From assembly GCA_035771165.1 (NCBI GenBank), contig JAWNZC010000122.1, forward strand, positions 2,032,501 to 2,096,500: a stretch of 64,000 bases of DNA, given 5' to 3'. Made by a program: the position numbers and the translations under genes. This DNA comes from Paragorgia papillata (taxonomy: Eukaryota; Cnidaria; Anthozoa; Scleralcyonacea; Coralliidae). The notes beneath the pieces are model-generated. The model did no database searches, was not told the DNA's origin, and worked only from the letters and a program-made list of their open reading frames with translations. Shown piece after piece: positions 11,002-34,800 of the stretch (the first letter of the stretch is position 1; every line of letters starts with the position of its first letter).

Positions 11002-11838
11002 ATGATAATATGTACAAGAATAATATCTGCCAGTGTATATGTAATAACAGTAAACAATGAGTTTAAAAATTAATTGAAAAAAATGATGACCATATGTTAT
11101 TCCTAAAATGAAATGTTTTTGGCTTCAAGATTCTGTAAGGTGCCACTCTGTCAGGTCTCTTTATACTCTGGTAAAACTTTGTAGAATATACTTCACGGTC
11201 CACATTTTCATTCTACAAACAACAGTCAAATTAAACAATACATTAGAAACAAATAAACCTACAGCATACACATATAATTTATAAAAGTAAATATAACATA
11301 AACAATATAGTAAATTAATAGTATATAGAAATTCAAATAGAATTAAATATGTATACTATAGTATGATAATGGTAATTAACTCAAATTATGCATACCCAAT
11401 CTAATATAGCAAGGTTGATTCTCATGTTATATACTTCATCACTGAAATGAATTCTCTTCGGGGTGTACACAAGTATAACATTATGGAAGCCTTCTATGTA
11501 ATAAGTGTCACGACACTGAAAGTACAGTATAATTATCACAAGTTAGCATGATTATACATACATATATTTCTCATACACATGCAGGCGCATGTTTGGCTTG
11601 TTTCTCATGTGGGACAAGCTAAATTTTTCTGCTGAGTAAGTGAAAAGCTGAGCTTTTAAATAAAAATCTGCCAACTTTCTGAAAATCTGCCAACTCAATG
11701 TGTGTCATGTGGCCACAGTCCACACATGCCAAACATGCACCTGTACACCTAGTATGTATAATATTCGTATAATGTATAATGTATAATATATATATATTAT
11801 TAGTATACTATATAATACACCATAAACATTTGTACGCA

Positions 11839-12150
11839 CCTGACATTCACATAATATTTTCCAGCTGATGGGTTGCTCATAATTGATGAAGAAAACCACT
11901 CAACAACATGTTTTTTGTCACATCCAAAAACCACCTTTACAGAATGATTATGCTTGGTCACTCTTTCAATTTTTATGCGAGATGCGTCAAATTTATTTCC
12001 ACAACTACAAACATTTCCACTATCAATAAAGTATCGAAATAGTCGCTGCAAAGCCGTCCCACACACAAGATAAATTTCATCATTTTCTTTACAAACACTT
12101 AGAGTTGATACTTTGGGTTGAGTAATGAAGGAGGGATATGGTTGAGAAGT
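11839..12150 (-). CDS. Transposase-like N-terminal exon (Cys-rich)
   Basis: The frame includes VCGTALQRLFRYF, VCSCGNKF, FGCDKKHVVEWFSSS and GKYYVNV, ending at a donor (CAG|GTGCGT near 11838/11839). The arrangement C..C, then C...H..W.SS and KYYVN matches what I remember of Kolobok-type transposases in invertebrates and fish, where a GNNY-type block follows. That block and the catalytic region are not found downstream, so the gene is truncated. Confidence 0.5.
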
Positions 12151-12209
12151 TGGTCTGGGTTATTCACACTGATAGAATCGGTAGGATCAACGGAATGTTG
12201 CACTTGACT

Positions 12210-12500
12210 TCAAGTAACATCTAGCCAACTGTCAACGAGCGCTTCCATTAGATCAAAGTTTGTTGTCTTCGTCGAGTTTAGTTGCCTCAGCCGTTCCTTA
12301 GCCTGGTTCAATTTAGTCTTGATTTCATCCAAGCGATGTTCGTCTTCTTTTGGTACTTCCATCTTAAATTGATAGCTGCTTTTGCTACTTTTTAAAACGG
12401 CCTTGTGCTTCTCGTAATATTGCTGGTTTCGTATCTGCCTTTTCTTTGAAGGCGAATGCTCCGACTGCATAACCATTTCGACGTTGTTTTCATCCGCCAT
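12210..12500 (-). CDS. Small basic/coiled-coil exon of the Kolobok-like element
   Basis: Starts MADENNVEM after a good context (GCCGCCATGG) and continues SKKRQIRNQQYYEKHKAVL, then a charged helix (DEIKTKLNQAKERLRQL), ending WLDVT. Its position and orientation suggest the first exon of the same minus-strand gene as the Cys-rich exon. I could not find a donor and acceptor pair that keeps the frame. Confidence 0.4.
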   Translation of the reverse strand: MADENNVEMVMQSEHSPSKKRQIRNQQYYEKHKAVLKSSKSSYQFKMEVPKEDEHRLDEIKTKLNQAKERLRQLNSTKTTNFDLMEALVDSWLDVT

Positions 12501-13149
12501 GGCGGCGATTATATACATTATATTTATGTAAATTTATTCAGTTATATACGCATGATCAAATGAATGTAACCGTTAAATAATATAGCATCGCAGGCGTAAA
12601 TAGAAACGCAGTTCTGCATATGGAATTGCTATGAACACCCTGGCTGTGAGTGATCTTTGTGGCCTTTTAGCGCGAAATTTGAAATAGCAGCGATTATATG
12701 ACTCCACGAAAACGTTTCATTTATCGTGAACTCAATACATTTACATAGGAATTGCGTTTACGAAAATATCTAAAGTTCTAAAGAAAACAAAAGAATGGGA
12801 AACGACTTTTTACACGAACATTTGCACTTTATAGTTTACACTTCATTACTGACCATCAGCCGCCATGTTTCAAATTTCAAATGATGGGTTTTCGCTGGCT
12901 GAATACCGGGGGGGTGTTCCCTTTTATGCGCTCGTTCCGTGTTTAAAGAGTTCTATTCGCCAGGGAATACCTCTGTTACTTAGGGGCTGATTACATTGGG
13001 GCCCGGTAAGCCGGATGAGATTTGAGCTTAGTTTATTCATGCATAAATTATCTTTGATGTGCCGCGGTTAATATATAGGTTGTTGACCTTGCATATTAAA
13101 TGACCTACTATATCGCTTTAAAACTACGTCTAGAATACCATTTTCTTGT

Positions 13150-13277
13150 TAAATAATATACACTTGTTGACTGACGCCGAGGGAAACATCGAGTTTTACG
13201 GACCCAAAGACTTGAATGTCTGAGGGACCGTAAAACTCGATGTTTCTCGAGGCAAAAGTCAACAAGCGTTTTATTAT
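13150..13277. mobile_element. Small foldback element
   Basis: GGGAAACATCGAGTTTTACGG faces CCGTAAAACTCGATGTTTC, with outer arms CTTGTTGAC / GTCAACAAG. No coding content. A related GACGTCAGAGGGAAACA motif appears twice at 13616-13675. Confidence 0.7.
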
Positions 13278-13877
13278 ATACCAAAGACTTTTAAAATACA
13301 AAATACCAAGCTGACTCGAAAGGCAAAAAAGACTTACCAAAACACTTTGACTTTGTCTTCGTAATTTTAATTAAACTAAACAAATACACTAGTCTCAACA
13401 AGTACAAAGAATAGCTTTAAATTTCTCCAGGTTTTCTTCAGACCTTCTTTGAAGATATGTATAGTTATTCTTTCTTTTGGAAAATGGACTATTTATTTTC
13501 GTACCAAACAAGCTCGAAACAAGCTCTTGTTTTCTAAATGTTCCGAGGAGTTCAAAGTTCTTGATCTGATGCAATAATAATTGTGTATTGACGTGAACAA
13601 CACATGATTAAAGCTGACGTCAGAGGGAAACATTGTAATGTTTCCTTCTTCATTGTTGACGTCAGAGGGAAACAGTGAGTTTGTTGAACAACGCGTGACC
13701 ATGATTTGACCGATAGGATTTCATCTTTGGCAAACGAAAGTCTTTGGTATACAACAACGACAAATATCGTCCTTAACCTCGGTCACTATGCTGGTTATTA
13801 CCCTCGGGCCTGCGGCCCTCGGGGTTAATAACCAGCGTAGTGACCTCGGTTTCGGTCACTAACCTATACATAGATAA

Positions 13878-14020
13878 TAGACCTTATTCAAAAATGACCG
13901 CCGAATTAGAATTCTTTTATGTGCATATAAATTAGCCCTTATGACCTCGTTTTAAAGTAAAAATTATTTTGAATTTCACACATGAAAACGAGAGTTCATA
14001 AGGGCTAATTTATATGTATA
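13878..14020 (+). mobile_element. MITE family G copy 1 (right end lost)
   Basis: Begins TAGACCTTATTC and contains ATGACCGCCGAATTA and TTAGCCCTTATGACCTCG. It matches the complete copy at 42252-42418. The right inverted end is missing. Confidence 0.7.
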
Positions 14021-14274
14021 CTAGAAATACATAAACGCAACAACCCCTCGCCCGCTTTTAATAAGTTAAATATACATAACCCCCACCCCCCCGATTAAAC
14101 TGTTTTTGTGTACAAATATAAACCCCTGCCCTCCTTTACATCCTGTTTTATCACTTTTATGAATGTAGTTTTTCTATTATTGACCAATTTACAAAGCAAT
14201 GTTTTACTCCAAAATAATAAAGCAGTGGCTGAGGAAAAACTTGCGTCACGACTTAATAGCACCAGAAACTGATA

Positions 14275-14421
14275 CAGTAAAAACCCGCTAACAAGAACCT
14301 ACATTTTATCAAATCAGCCTGGGGTAGGTTCTTATATTCTTATATGTTCTTATATTAATAAATTCTTAATTTCAGCCTGAGGTGCTTATAGCTGAAGGTT
14401 CTTGTTAGCGGGTTTTTACTG
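14275..14421. mobile_element. Tc1/mariner-type MITE with TA duplication
   Basis: A 147-bp element with 27-bp inverted ends beginning CAGTAAAAACCCGCTAACAA, flanked by TA on both sides (14273-14274 and 14422-14423). CAGT termini plus TA are typical of Tc1/mariner MITEs. Confidence 0.85.
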
Positions 14422-15055
14422 TAGCAAAAACAAACAATAATTACAGACGCTTATATCAAAGTGCCTATTAAACTGTTTTAATATGATTCCTCATGTTCCA
14501 AATATAATGTTGAACCTCAAAGAAAAACATCAAAACAGAAAAAAACGTAGGTAACAGCCAGAAAACTATAGGTATAAGAGAGGAAAAACTAACCAGGGAA
14601 AGTTTCATTCGAAGTCTCGAACCATGGAAAAAACGCCTGAGAAAATGTATATTAGGGACCGGTCACTATTTATGGCTGGGGGTGAGACCGAAGAGAAAAA
14701 GGTTGGGTAAGCAAAAATTTGGGTATGTCCAAGGTTGGGTACGAAAAAAATTAAAGAGTGAAAGGGGTGGGTAAAAAAAAATCACCATACCAAGGATTCA
14801 AAAGTATCTATTAAAATGTTGTATTAATATGTATAACATATGCAACTACATGTATCTCAAGAAGGACATTTTTAAAGTTCCTACTTCCTACAAAGTCAAA
14901 AATATTTATTCTACAAGGTCAATTGGCATTTCATCATCAGATGGATTGCTCAATCTGGCATGGTTCCTTTGGACGATTCGTTTCTTCTTCTTAACTTTCA
15001 ACCTGTTCTCTTTTTCTCTCCTAGCTTTCCTCTGCTTCTCACACTTTCTTACCTC

Positions 15056-15511
15056 TCACATATCAAACCTCTTTTGCAACTGATCCATAACATGACGAAC
15101 ATCATGCATCATATGCTCAGTCTGCTTGATCATTTCCTCAACTAGTAACAATGTTTCTTTAATAAATTCAAGCTCATTACTTGCCCATGGCCTTTCATTC
15201 ATGCTGTCGTCATATAATTCCTTTTTCCTTGCTGAAAGATGATCATGTATATCACTCAAAGATTTAATCGTTCCATTGAAGTGATCTACTGCTCTTTGAC
15301 TTTTGGAGACATCTTCAACATTAACATCAGAAGGAAAATCTTGGTATCTTTTCCATGTTATGTTCTCTTTAGGAATCATCCCTTCCTGATTTGATGAGAG
15401 AACCTTTTGCACTTGTTTGTACTTGGTTACAACACCATATCGAAACCTTTGTTGACCATCCAAATATGCCTGGAAGGTGGACTGTTTCCCAACAAAAGCG
15501 GATTGATACAC
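15056..15511 (-). CDS. Unrecognised coiled-coil protein segment
   Basis: About 150 codons rich in Lys, Glu and Gln, including WKRYQDFPSDVNVEDV, a helix with HDHLSARKKELYDD, LEFIKETLLLVEEMIKQ and a C-terminal HVMDQLQKRF. The upstream limit is a stop just before an AATAAG acceptor-like site. Two further minus-strand frames lie upstream at 15655-15867 and 16207-16419 and may be exons of the same unit. I do not recognise the family. Surrounding MITEs and repeats suggest a transposon-borne gene. Confidence 0.35.
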   Translation of the reverse strand: MYQSAFVGKQSTFQAYLDGQQRFRYGVVTKYKQVQKVLSSNQEGMIPKENITWKRYQDFPSDVNVEDVSKSQRAVDHFNGTIKSLSDIHDHLSARKKELYDDSMNERPWASNELEFIKETLLLVEEMIKQTEHMMHDVRHVMDQLQKRFDM

Positions 15512-15654
15512 GGTCCCTTATTTGACAAGATTTTTGCTGTTTTAACTGAGTTTAGTACTGAGAAGGTTTTGGATATAAGTTAGATACGAATCACCGGCTT
15601 ACCGATAAATTTTCTTTTGGCTCTTCTCAGATGCTGCAAACACTGCCATACGGG

Positions 15655-15867
15655 CTACGGCGTTTGGTTTCCGTGGTTTTCTCGTTCGGTTCTTAGCAAA
15701 AAGCAATCAATTCTCTTCAAAATGTGAAAAGCTGTTTGTGTTGATGTTCCTTTCAATTCACTGTTCTCTCTCGAGCCAAGATATATCAGTGCAGAAGTCT
15801 TTTGCTGGCTTTGAACAGACACACGAAGAAACATCTTTTTGTTTTTCTCAATCACATTTGGTGGCAT
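15655..15867 (-). CDS. Unrecognised 70-codon frame, possible exon
   Basis: MPPNVIEKNKKMFLRVSV start, basic, ending RTERENHGNQTP. No domain recognised. Reported because it lies between two other same-strand frames. Confidence 0.2.
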   Translation of the reverse strand: MPPNVIEKNKKMFLRVSVQSQQKTSALIYLGSRENSELKGTSTQTAFHILKRIDCFLLRTERENHGNQTP

Positions 15868-16206
15868 CTTTTCCGATCATTATAGCAATTTTTCATGCTT
15901 TTTCAATGGTTTCTAGTCGTGTTTAGACGAGAAAGAAACAGCAGAAAATAATGCTAGTTCGGTGTTTTGACGAAGTTAAAGGAAGCGAAGACCAAGAAAT
16001 ACAAGATTGATTTTGAAATAAAAAAGTGGCCATATAATAAACTACTTAATAACCTCGACAGTTTGGTCTTGAACGTATTAACCTCGCTCTCGCTCGGTCA
16101 ATACAGCAAACCTCGGTTTGATATTTTACCGTAAAAACCTCACTCTCGGTTATTAGGTAGTTAATAATATAGATAAAAAATGTTCAAGTCAACTGTACTT
16201 ACGATT

Positions 16207-16419
16207 TTATACAGTGGTCAGTGGACTTTTATAATAGGCCCGTCCACTCCTCGCATATTTAGTTGTTTTAAATCGCTTCGCTTCTTCTATCACTACTTGT
16301 CTTTTTGTATTACCTTCTAGTCTTCTTGCAGGTACTTTACTCGACAATATTAAAGAATAATTAGCTTCAAATTTGAACGAATTCTCCTCAACTAAAATCC
16401 GACCGTTCTTGGCCGCCAT
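16207..16419 (-). CDS. Unrecognised 70-codon frame, possible first exon
   Basis: The ATG sits in AAGATGGCGG context and codes MAAKNGRILVEENSFKFEA, then VPARRLEGNTKRQVVIEEAKR. No domain recognised. It could be the first exon of a gene leading into 15867-15056, but splice phases were not resolved. Confidence 0.3.
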   Translation of the reverse strand: MAAKNGRILVEENSFKFEANYSLILSSKVPARRLEGNTKRQVVIEEAKRFKTTKYARSGRAYYKSPLTTV

Positions 16420-16573
16420 CTTTGTTTATTTTGTTCAGAAAAAGCCTGGGTACGAGGTTGAAAAATACCATCCGTCAAAATCCGCTAAACGTGATTGGTT
16501 CATTGGCTTCAAAAATTTGCACTGTATTTTAAAGTGTCTGAATTCATAGTTAATATAGCTATGCTGAATTTAA

Positions 16574-17120
16574 AGGTGACGTACAGTCCGTTCTGCGCAT
16601 GACCGCAATGTGGTCCCCAAAACATGACATTCGTAGATAATTACATGAAGTACTCACCTCAATGTAAATTGGTCAAGAGCGTATGAGCGTAAAGAGCGTC
16701 TTTTTTTCCTGCACACGGCACGGGAAATTATATTTTAAACCATGCAATAATTAGGTGTAATTAGGTATAATTACTGTGTAAAGAACTGAGTTCTAGTTAA
16801 TAAAATGCGCAATATACTGCGCATTCTGAGCTAGCCTCCACCAGGGCCATTTGTTCCCGCCATTTTGTTTTATTCGCCATCTTGGCCCAGTTCCCTACAA
16901 ATGGCCCTGGGTACGAGGTTGCATGGCAGAAAACCAAGCGATTCGGCGAGGATATCTCCTCGGATTTCTTCTATTTCTCCTGAAAATGTTTTGTTTTGGG
17001 TACAAGTAATGAATGGGAACCAAGAAAAGCTTACAATCTTGAATAAGGTATTAGTATATTTTTTTGTAAATAAAGATGTAAACATTAGTTTACATGCGCA
17101 GAACGGACTGTACGTCACCT
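16574..17120. mobile_element. TTAA-flanked MITE (547 bp)
   Basis: Inverted ends start AGGTGACGTACAGTCCGTTC, run about 30 bp into TGCGCATG, and are flanked by TTAA at 16570-16573 and 17121-17124. The interior has no supported gene. Confidence 0.8.
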
Positions 17121-17451
17121 TTAAGCTTTAACTGTCTATTGGCATTTGGAGCATGATAGGGGCATTCCTATCCAACGAATCAGAGCCCCTCTCCGCCCTA
17201 CGCATGCTTCGGGAGAAAGTGAGCTCTGCCAACAAACTCGATATTTCTTTTTGAGCATGCGTGAACGGTTGCCAAGATACTATTTTGGGCCCAGGCTCTA
17301 TAAACGCGTTACTTGCTATTTTCCTGCTTGTGCGTGTTCATAAACTAGAACTTGCTTGACCAGTTTAAAACCTGGCTGACTCGCCTCAAACTTGGGGCGA
17401 CGATCGAGTTTGTTGGCAGAGCCCACATTCCCCCGATTCGCACTATTTACT

Positions 17452-17661
17452 CTCAAAATTTGCCATGGCTATAGTTCGTTTTTGAGAAAATTTAGGCTTT
17501 CGGTTACAATGCCTTATGACCATACGCAAATGGACAACTACGCATATAAGAACAATGGATTCAGCATTAATGGCTTTTTGCAAACGTCATAAGCCATAAG
17601 GCATTGTTACCGAAAGCCCAGATTTTCGATTCTCAAAAACGAACTAGCCATGGGAAATTTT
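17452..17661. mobile_element. Foldback MITE
   Basis: Arms carry CCATGGCTATAGTTCGTTT with CTTTCGGTTACAATGCCTTA, and their inverses. The arms are about 75 bp around a ~60-bp centre. No gene. Confidence 0.75.
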
Positions 17662-17790
17662 TATAGTTAATGGCGCAAAGACTATACACCAGATTATCTT
17701 GATATTTTCAGCGAGTGCTCGACCTATATTCTTCTGTTCACAGGCCGTAGGAGCGGGGAGGATGGGCGCTTCCCCCTTCAAATTAAGTAT

Positions 17791-18438
17791 AGGATAAATA
17801 CCGAGAACGGAGGCTTTAAGCCAGAAAGATCCCGAGAGCCGAAGGCCCGAGGGATTTATCTGGCTTAAAGCCGACGTTCGAGGTATTTATCCGACTTAAA
17901 ACACGATTGAAGAAGGTTTTCTAAAATATAGCATTTACCGAGTGTCGAAGGACATTGTTATGTCAAATGTTAACGGGATTTTATGAACTGAATAATAAGA
18001 CTCCAAAGCAACCTTTGAATAATAGTTTATTAAACACACTTGAGAAGTAGGTAAAGGTTCATTGAACACATACACAGACTTCTACAAGCTTGTTTGAATA
18101 ATTAGTATGAATAATTAGTAGCAGATCTATCATTACAGCATTGGGCATGCGTATTGATGCAGTATCAATCCCACATTTTATGCTCAACGCTCAGTGTAAG
18201 AAACTGCTGACTCAACCAACAGATTTTGGTGGTTTTGATTGGTTTGCCTTCCTCTCGTAAACTACGTGGAGCGAAAAGCAAACCCTTGCTCTCCTTCCCG
18301 TATGTAGGCGCTACCGGCGTTACCATACGAGATAGTTGTAGCAGGCAAGGGATTATATATATAATCCCTATGAATTTATAATGCGGGATTTATGGGATAT
18401 AAATCCCGAAAAAAACAAAGAAAACCGACTTGATCGTC
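17791..18438 (+). repeat. Dispersed 0.6-kb repeat R1, copy 1
   Basis: About 600 bp match 27003-27580 in opposite orientation with small indels. Landmarks in order: CGACGTTCGAGGTATTTATC, TTTACCGAGTGTCGAAGGAC, CCAAAGCAACCTTTGAATAA, GCATTGGGCATGCGTATTG, AACTACGTGGAGCGAAAAGC. The right end carries a palindromic GCGGGATTTATGGGATATAAATCCCG. No coding potential seen. Confidence 0.85.
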
Positions 18439-18643
18439 TTTTAATTACCTATAGAATCTATAGAATAGTATCTAAATATATGGTATCAAAAGCGATCAGT
18501 GACAAATATTTATCAATTGAAAATAGTGATATTCACGTCCCAATACCTAAACAATACTAATTATTAATAAACGTACTAATTATTTGAAAAAGTTTCTTAT
18601 ATAATGGCGGTTTAATTTGAAACTTGATTCAGGGCCGCATTAA

Positions 18644-20274
18644 GGTTACATCAGATGATGAAAGCATATTTCTGATTGTTTGGGGAAATTGGTCATTGTG
18701 CACCAAATTTTATGGCTATGTATCTCAAATTTTCAGTCGAGAAAGCCAAATGGTGGCTGGTTATGAAAATTTAAATTTAGTGAGAATTTATGTTAAACTT
18801 CCCTCGTCTATAACGAGTTCTCCACCATCGATTTTTCCGCGGAATTGGCGCACAAAACTGATTTTTTAAATCTCGGGTTTTACTAGAATTTTTTTTCCAA
18901 TTTTGTTACAGTATTAGTTTTCTTATCGACTATTTAACAGTTATACCATGAGCTCGAGTAGTATATGAGCTCATAGCCAACGAGGCGCTTCGCCGAGTTG
19001 GCTATTAGTTCGTATACGACGAGAGCGAATGGTATAACTGTTTTATTATATAGCCAAGCACTGTACAAGAAACAAAATGTTTGAAAACAGCGAAATGTTT
19101 GAAACGACAAACTTTCGGCATAGGCAACTAATACTTCCGCCATGCGTAATGATGCATTCACATAGAGTTTCTCCCTGAGCTGTTCGGCAAACAGCTTCAG
19201 TGAAATGTTGCATAAACGTTGCTCGAGAGGCAAAAAATGTGTTAAGCAGATCAACAAAAAAGATTAAAAGGTACCTTTATGAAGTCAAAAGGTGGGTCAG
19301 TTGTTTATATTAGCGTTGCTGTCGTGAAAAAGGTTTTGATTTCATGCAAAAATGAAACTGAAACACCTTCGGCAGTGAAACTAAATTACTTAGTTGGTTG
19401 TTTTTGAAAAAGAACATGCTTTTTACTACTCCAAATGCTTATCTAAATAAAAAAGTCTCTTTACTGGTGATCTCCTACGAAATGTGTGTTGTAAGCTTGA
19501 TTTTAACCGCGAGTTTCTTTGTTTGGCAACAAATTAATATCAACCCGCTAATTTAGTCGTGTTTCTGAAATAAAAAGACGTAATTTTTAGGTGAATTTTA
19601 CCATTTGACATGCTAAATTGTGTATTTGTTAATGTTTTGTTTACACAATGTTGTTTTTCTATACATTCGTTTGAGGGTGTTGATGTTTTTCTGTATAAAA
19701 ATCCGCCAATTTCAACTCTTTTCAGCAGTTTAAAAAAACATGCCGCCATCTTGTTTTTCCTCTACTAGCAGGATATGAGCTGATAGCCTAGTAGTAGGGA
19801 ACCAATCAGATTACGCAAAAGCTCATATCCGATAGCATGCTATATAATAATCTGTGTTTGTCAGTCGTCATATGATTTTTCAATATTTTCTCGTTAAAAG
19901 TGAATTTTGGTCTCTTTGTCGTTTTAGATAACGCAGATCTGAAAAGAATGCCATGTATCTAAATAACCACTAAAAAGTATAAAACAAGCGCACACAGTTT
20001 TTGTGCGATTACTATTCAAGATTGAAAATATGGTATGCAGGAAAATTTTTTAGTTAAACGGTAAATTTATTTTTTGAAATTATCTGGAGTGTTTGTATAT
20101 TCGTTAGCTCGTTAAAAACAGGATAGGTTTGAAATGAATACTCATCATCAAATTTATATTTTCACGATCAGCAATAATTTGTCTTTTCTGACTGGAAATT
20201 TGAGATACATACCGCTAAAACTCGCAGCGCACTAACCAATCTCCAAAAACATACCCCCATCATCTAATGTAACC
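18644..20274. mobile_element. Candidate TTAA-flanked element (1.6 kb)
   Basis: TTAA at 18640-18643 is followed by GGTTACATCAGATGATG. The inverse, CATCATCTAATGTAACC, precedes TTAA at 20275-20278. The inverted match weakens after about 25 bp. The interior holds degenerate hairpins (18940-19030, 19770-19850) and no supported gene. Confidence 0.5.
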
Positions 20275-20312
20275 TTAAGTTCTGGTGGGGTCCTGGGCAC
20301 TAGAGGAAGCTT

Positions 20313-21091
20313 GGGCCCTCGCAATCTCGTACCCAGAGCCTGCGATCCTTTTGGTCATTACCAAGGAACGGAGGCTCTGGGAAACTCCGATGAAAAAGAC
20401 CCCAAAATTGGGTTTTTGTTCCCAGTCCTTTGGTTCCCAGTTCCCTATAATTTGTAACAATCATCGACGATCGTTCGCTTGTTCGAAGACCAGGAAAAAT
20501 ATTTGTTTACCGATAAAAAAGGCCCAACATGTTTTACAAAGCTCTCGATAATACAATCGATACAAATGGCCTTTCTTCGCTTTTCTCAAAATCGTCAACC
20601 AGACGATTTGACGAGTGTGTTTTAAATGTCCGCGTCGCCGTCAGCACTCGGCAGTACTCGGCTCAGCCGCTCAGGTAAGAAATTGTACTTTTTGCCAAGA
20701 ATTTTAGCTAAACTACATCGACCTTGTATTCTCTAATATAATTTTAAAGTTCTGAGACGAAACTGCGAAGAATTACGAGACGAGTCAGACGATGGATGTT
20801 TGTTGGGCGACGAAGCGACAATAATAATAGTTTTAACTTGTAAATTGTCGGTATTTTTGCTGTTTTGAATTATTTCATGTGTTCAATTATATTTTGAGTC
20901 TGTCGCGTATAATTATGTGTTACAGAACGTCGACAAATCGATTAAACAAGTTAGCAACGTGCACACTATTTGAAATTTTACTGTTTTTAAACTAACCAAT
21001 CAGATGACGAGTTTCATCGGAGTTTCCCAGAGCCTCTGATTCTTGGTAGTAGCCAAAAGGATCGCAGGCGCTGGGTACGAGATTGGGGCCC
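20313..21091. mobile_element. Long-TIR element, ~80-bp imperfect arms
   Basis: The left arm has CTCGTACCCAGAGCCTGCG, ATCCTTTTGG and GGCTCTGGGAAACTCCGATG. The right arm is its inverse with about 85% identity by eye. Related CTGGGTACGAG fragments occur at 16445, 16915 and 33125-33185. No gene inside. Confidence 0.65.
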
Positions 21092-21117
21092 TCGAGCCAG
21101 GGGTGGACTTACTAGCA

Positions 21118-21480
21118 TAAAATCTTCCTGTGGCTCAAATGGAAAATCCAATATCTAGTGGGGTCCGAAGGCATTGCTTCCCCGGAAAATTTTGAAAAAT
21201 ATAGTCTCTATAAAACGCATTTCCCGCATTCTGAGAGTAATCTCGATTCTCGAGTGATATTGCGGGATCGTTTTGTACATGTTTTGCGCGAATTTTACCC
21301 AAATCAAATTTTTTCTCTAGGCCAAGTTCTTCCATGATTATTCAATAAAATATGTTTAGAATTTCATAAACAAGTTGACATCAATTGATCCAAATAATTA
21401 ATGAACGGTCCCTAAAATTCGACTCGCAATTTAATAGCAAATTTTCCAAAACATACCCTCATCATTCAATTAAACCAAAC
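21118..21480. repeat. Interspersed repeat with GGGGTCCGAAGGCA motif
   Basis: GGGGTCCGAAGGCATTGC and a downstream TTTCCCGCATTCTGAG segment resemble 45215-45300 and, inverted, 41790-41870. This marks a degraded common interspersed family. Boundaries are unclear. Confidence 0.45.
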
Positions 21481-21585
21481 TATTTGAGAACAAGGCTTCG
21501 CCAAGTGAAACAATCAAAAAGAGAGTATCTAAGAAAATAGATGGGTAAGACCGTGGCCGGTATATATATACGCAAGAACATTTTC

Positions 21586-33816
<12,231 letters not shown>

Positions 33817-33835
33817 TGTTTAGCTCGAAGCAGAC

Positions 33836-34044
33836 TAGCCTGGTACCCTGGCCCAATCAAAGAATATGGGCCAGGTAACCACTAAAGACTTCTGCTTTCC
33901 TATTGGTTGAATTTTTGCGCGTTTTTAATAGCCATGAGTGAAACTGCAATCGTCATAAGTGGATTTAGCCCTGATGACGCGAGAATGAGATTAGTGGTTA
34001 CCTGGCCCATATTTCTTTTGAAATTAGGCCAGGGTACCAGGCTA
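33836..34044. mobile_element. MITE 20 bp upstream of the P450 start codon
   Basis: Inverted ends start TAGCCTGGTACCCTGGCC, extend through GGGCCAGGTAACCACTAA (about 50 bp), and flank a ~110-bp centre. It lies where the P450 5' UTR or proximal promoter should be. Confidence 0.8.
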
Positions 34045-34045
34045 G

Positions 34046-34255
34046 GTTCTTGGGGGAAAGACGGGGGAAGGAAGGGGAAAGGGAGGGGGAAAAGGGGAAA
34101 GAGAGGGGGAAAAGGGGGAAGGGAGGGGAAGAAGGGGGGGAAGGGAGGGAAAGAGAGGGAAGAGAGGGGAAAGGGAAGGAAAAGGGAGAGAAAGAACCTC
34201 TGGTGGCACGGCTTGCGAATCTCACTTCCATGTTTAGATTCTGGGTACAGAAATT
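34046..34255 (+). repeat. Polypurine tract, copy 1 of an inverted pair
   Basis: GGGAAAG-type purine run, then ACCTCTGGTGGCACGGCTTG. The inverse occurs at 35545-35680. Confidence 0.75.
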
Positions 34256-34514
34256 GTACTAGGCACATGATTGGTCAGTTATAATTAGCAGTGATTGAAG
34301 CGATATGATTGGTTAAGCAAAGAAAACCGGTTTTGGTAGAGCTTTTTACAGTTTTTAGTCAAAACGCAAAAACGACAGAGAAAATGGGAGAGATATATAC
34401 CGAAGCAGTTTCTGCAACTCTAAAAGCACTTTTTCCGAGGATAGAAAATTGGCATTCACTTGTGGGGAACGGGTTGGAGCTAAACCAAGTCTCCCTTCAC
34501 AACGGCAGTTGCTT

Positions 34515-34800
34515 GGTTAACTATTGACCGAAACTAACTAATACAAATGCTAACCGACATCTACGCGACGTTTAACTTACAATGGTTAACTGACTCAAAC
34601 TAACTGAAACGAATACTAACTGACATCTACGACGTTTTACTTGACATCTAGACGTTTTACTCACAATCATAACTATATACCTGACACCTACTGACCCACG
34701 ACGTTTTACTTATAGTTGTTAATTGACTCAAACCAACTGATGCGAATACTGACAACTACGACATTTTATTTACAATTGTAACTACAACTGGAACGAACAC
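34515..34800 (+). repeat. Degenerate ~100-bp tandem repeat
   Basis: Loose repeats of ACGACGTTTTACT, TTAACTGACTCAAAC and GAATACTAACTGACATCT. No coding sense. 34800-35540 holds no recognised feature, apart from CTGGAAGGTCGAAACGCG near 35175, which recalls LINE 3' ends. Confidence 0.5.

Larger units (their letters stand above)
10000..12942. mobile_element. Kolobok-like DNA transposon with TTAA target duplication
   Basis: Perfect 19-bp inverted ends (10000-10018 and 12924-12942; ACACGGAACGAGCGCATAA) are flanked by TTAA on both sides (9996-9999 and 12943-12946). A perfect 10-bp-stem hairpin, AGCGTCTTAG/CTAAGACGCT, lies just inside the left end (10021-10043). It holds a plus-strand reading frame with a P2X7-ballast-like domain and minus-strand exons resembling the N-terminus of a transposase. 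TTAA duplication is known for Kolobok and piggyBac; the protein content favours Kolobok. The catalytic part of a transposase is not recognisable, so it is probably non-autonomous. Confidence 0.7.

Noticed and set aside
33900..34284. Gly/Lys/Arg and Pro/Ser/Phe-rich frames
   Set aside because: Translations of a polypurine/polypyrimidine tract and the adjacent MITE.
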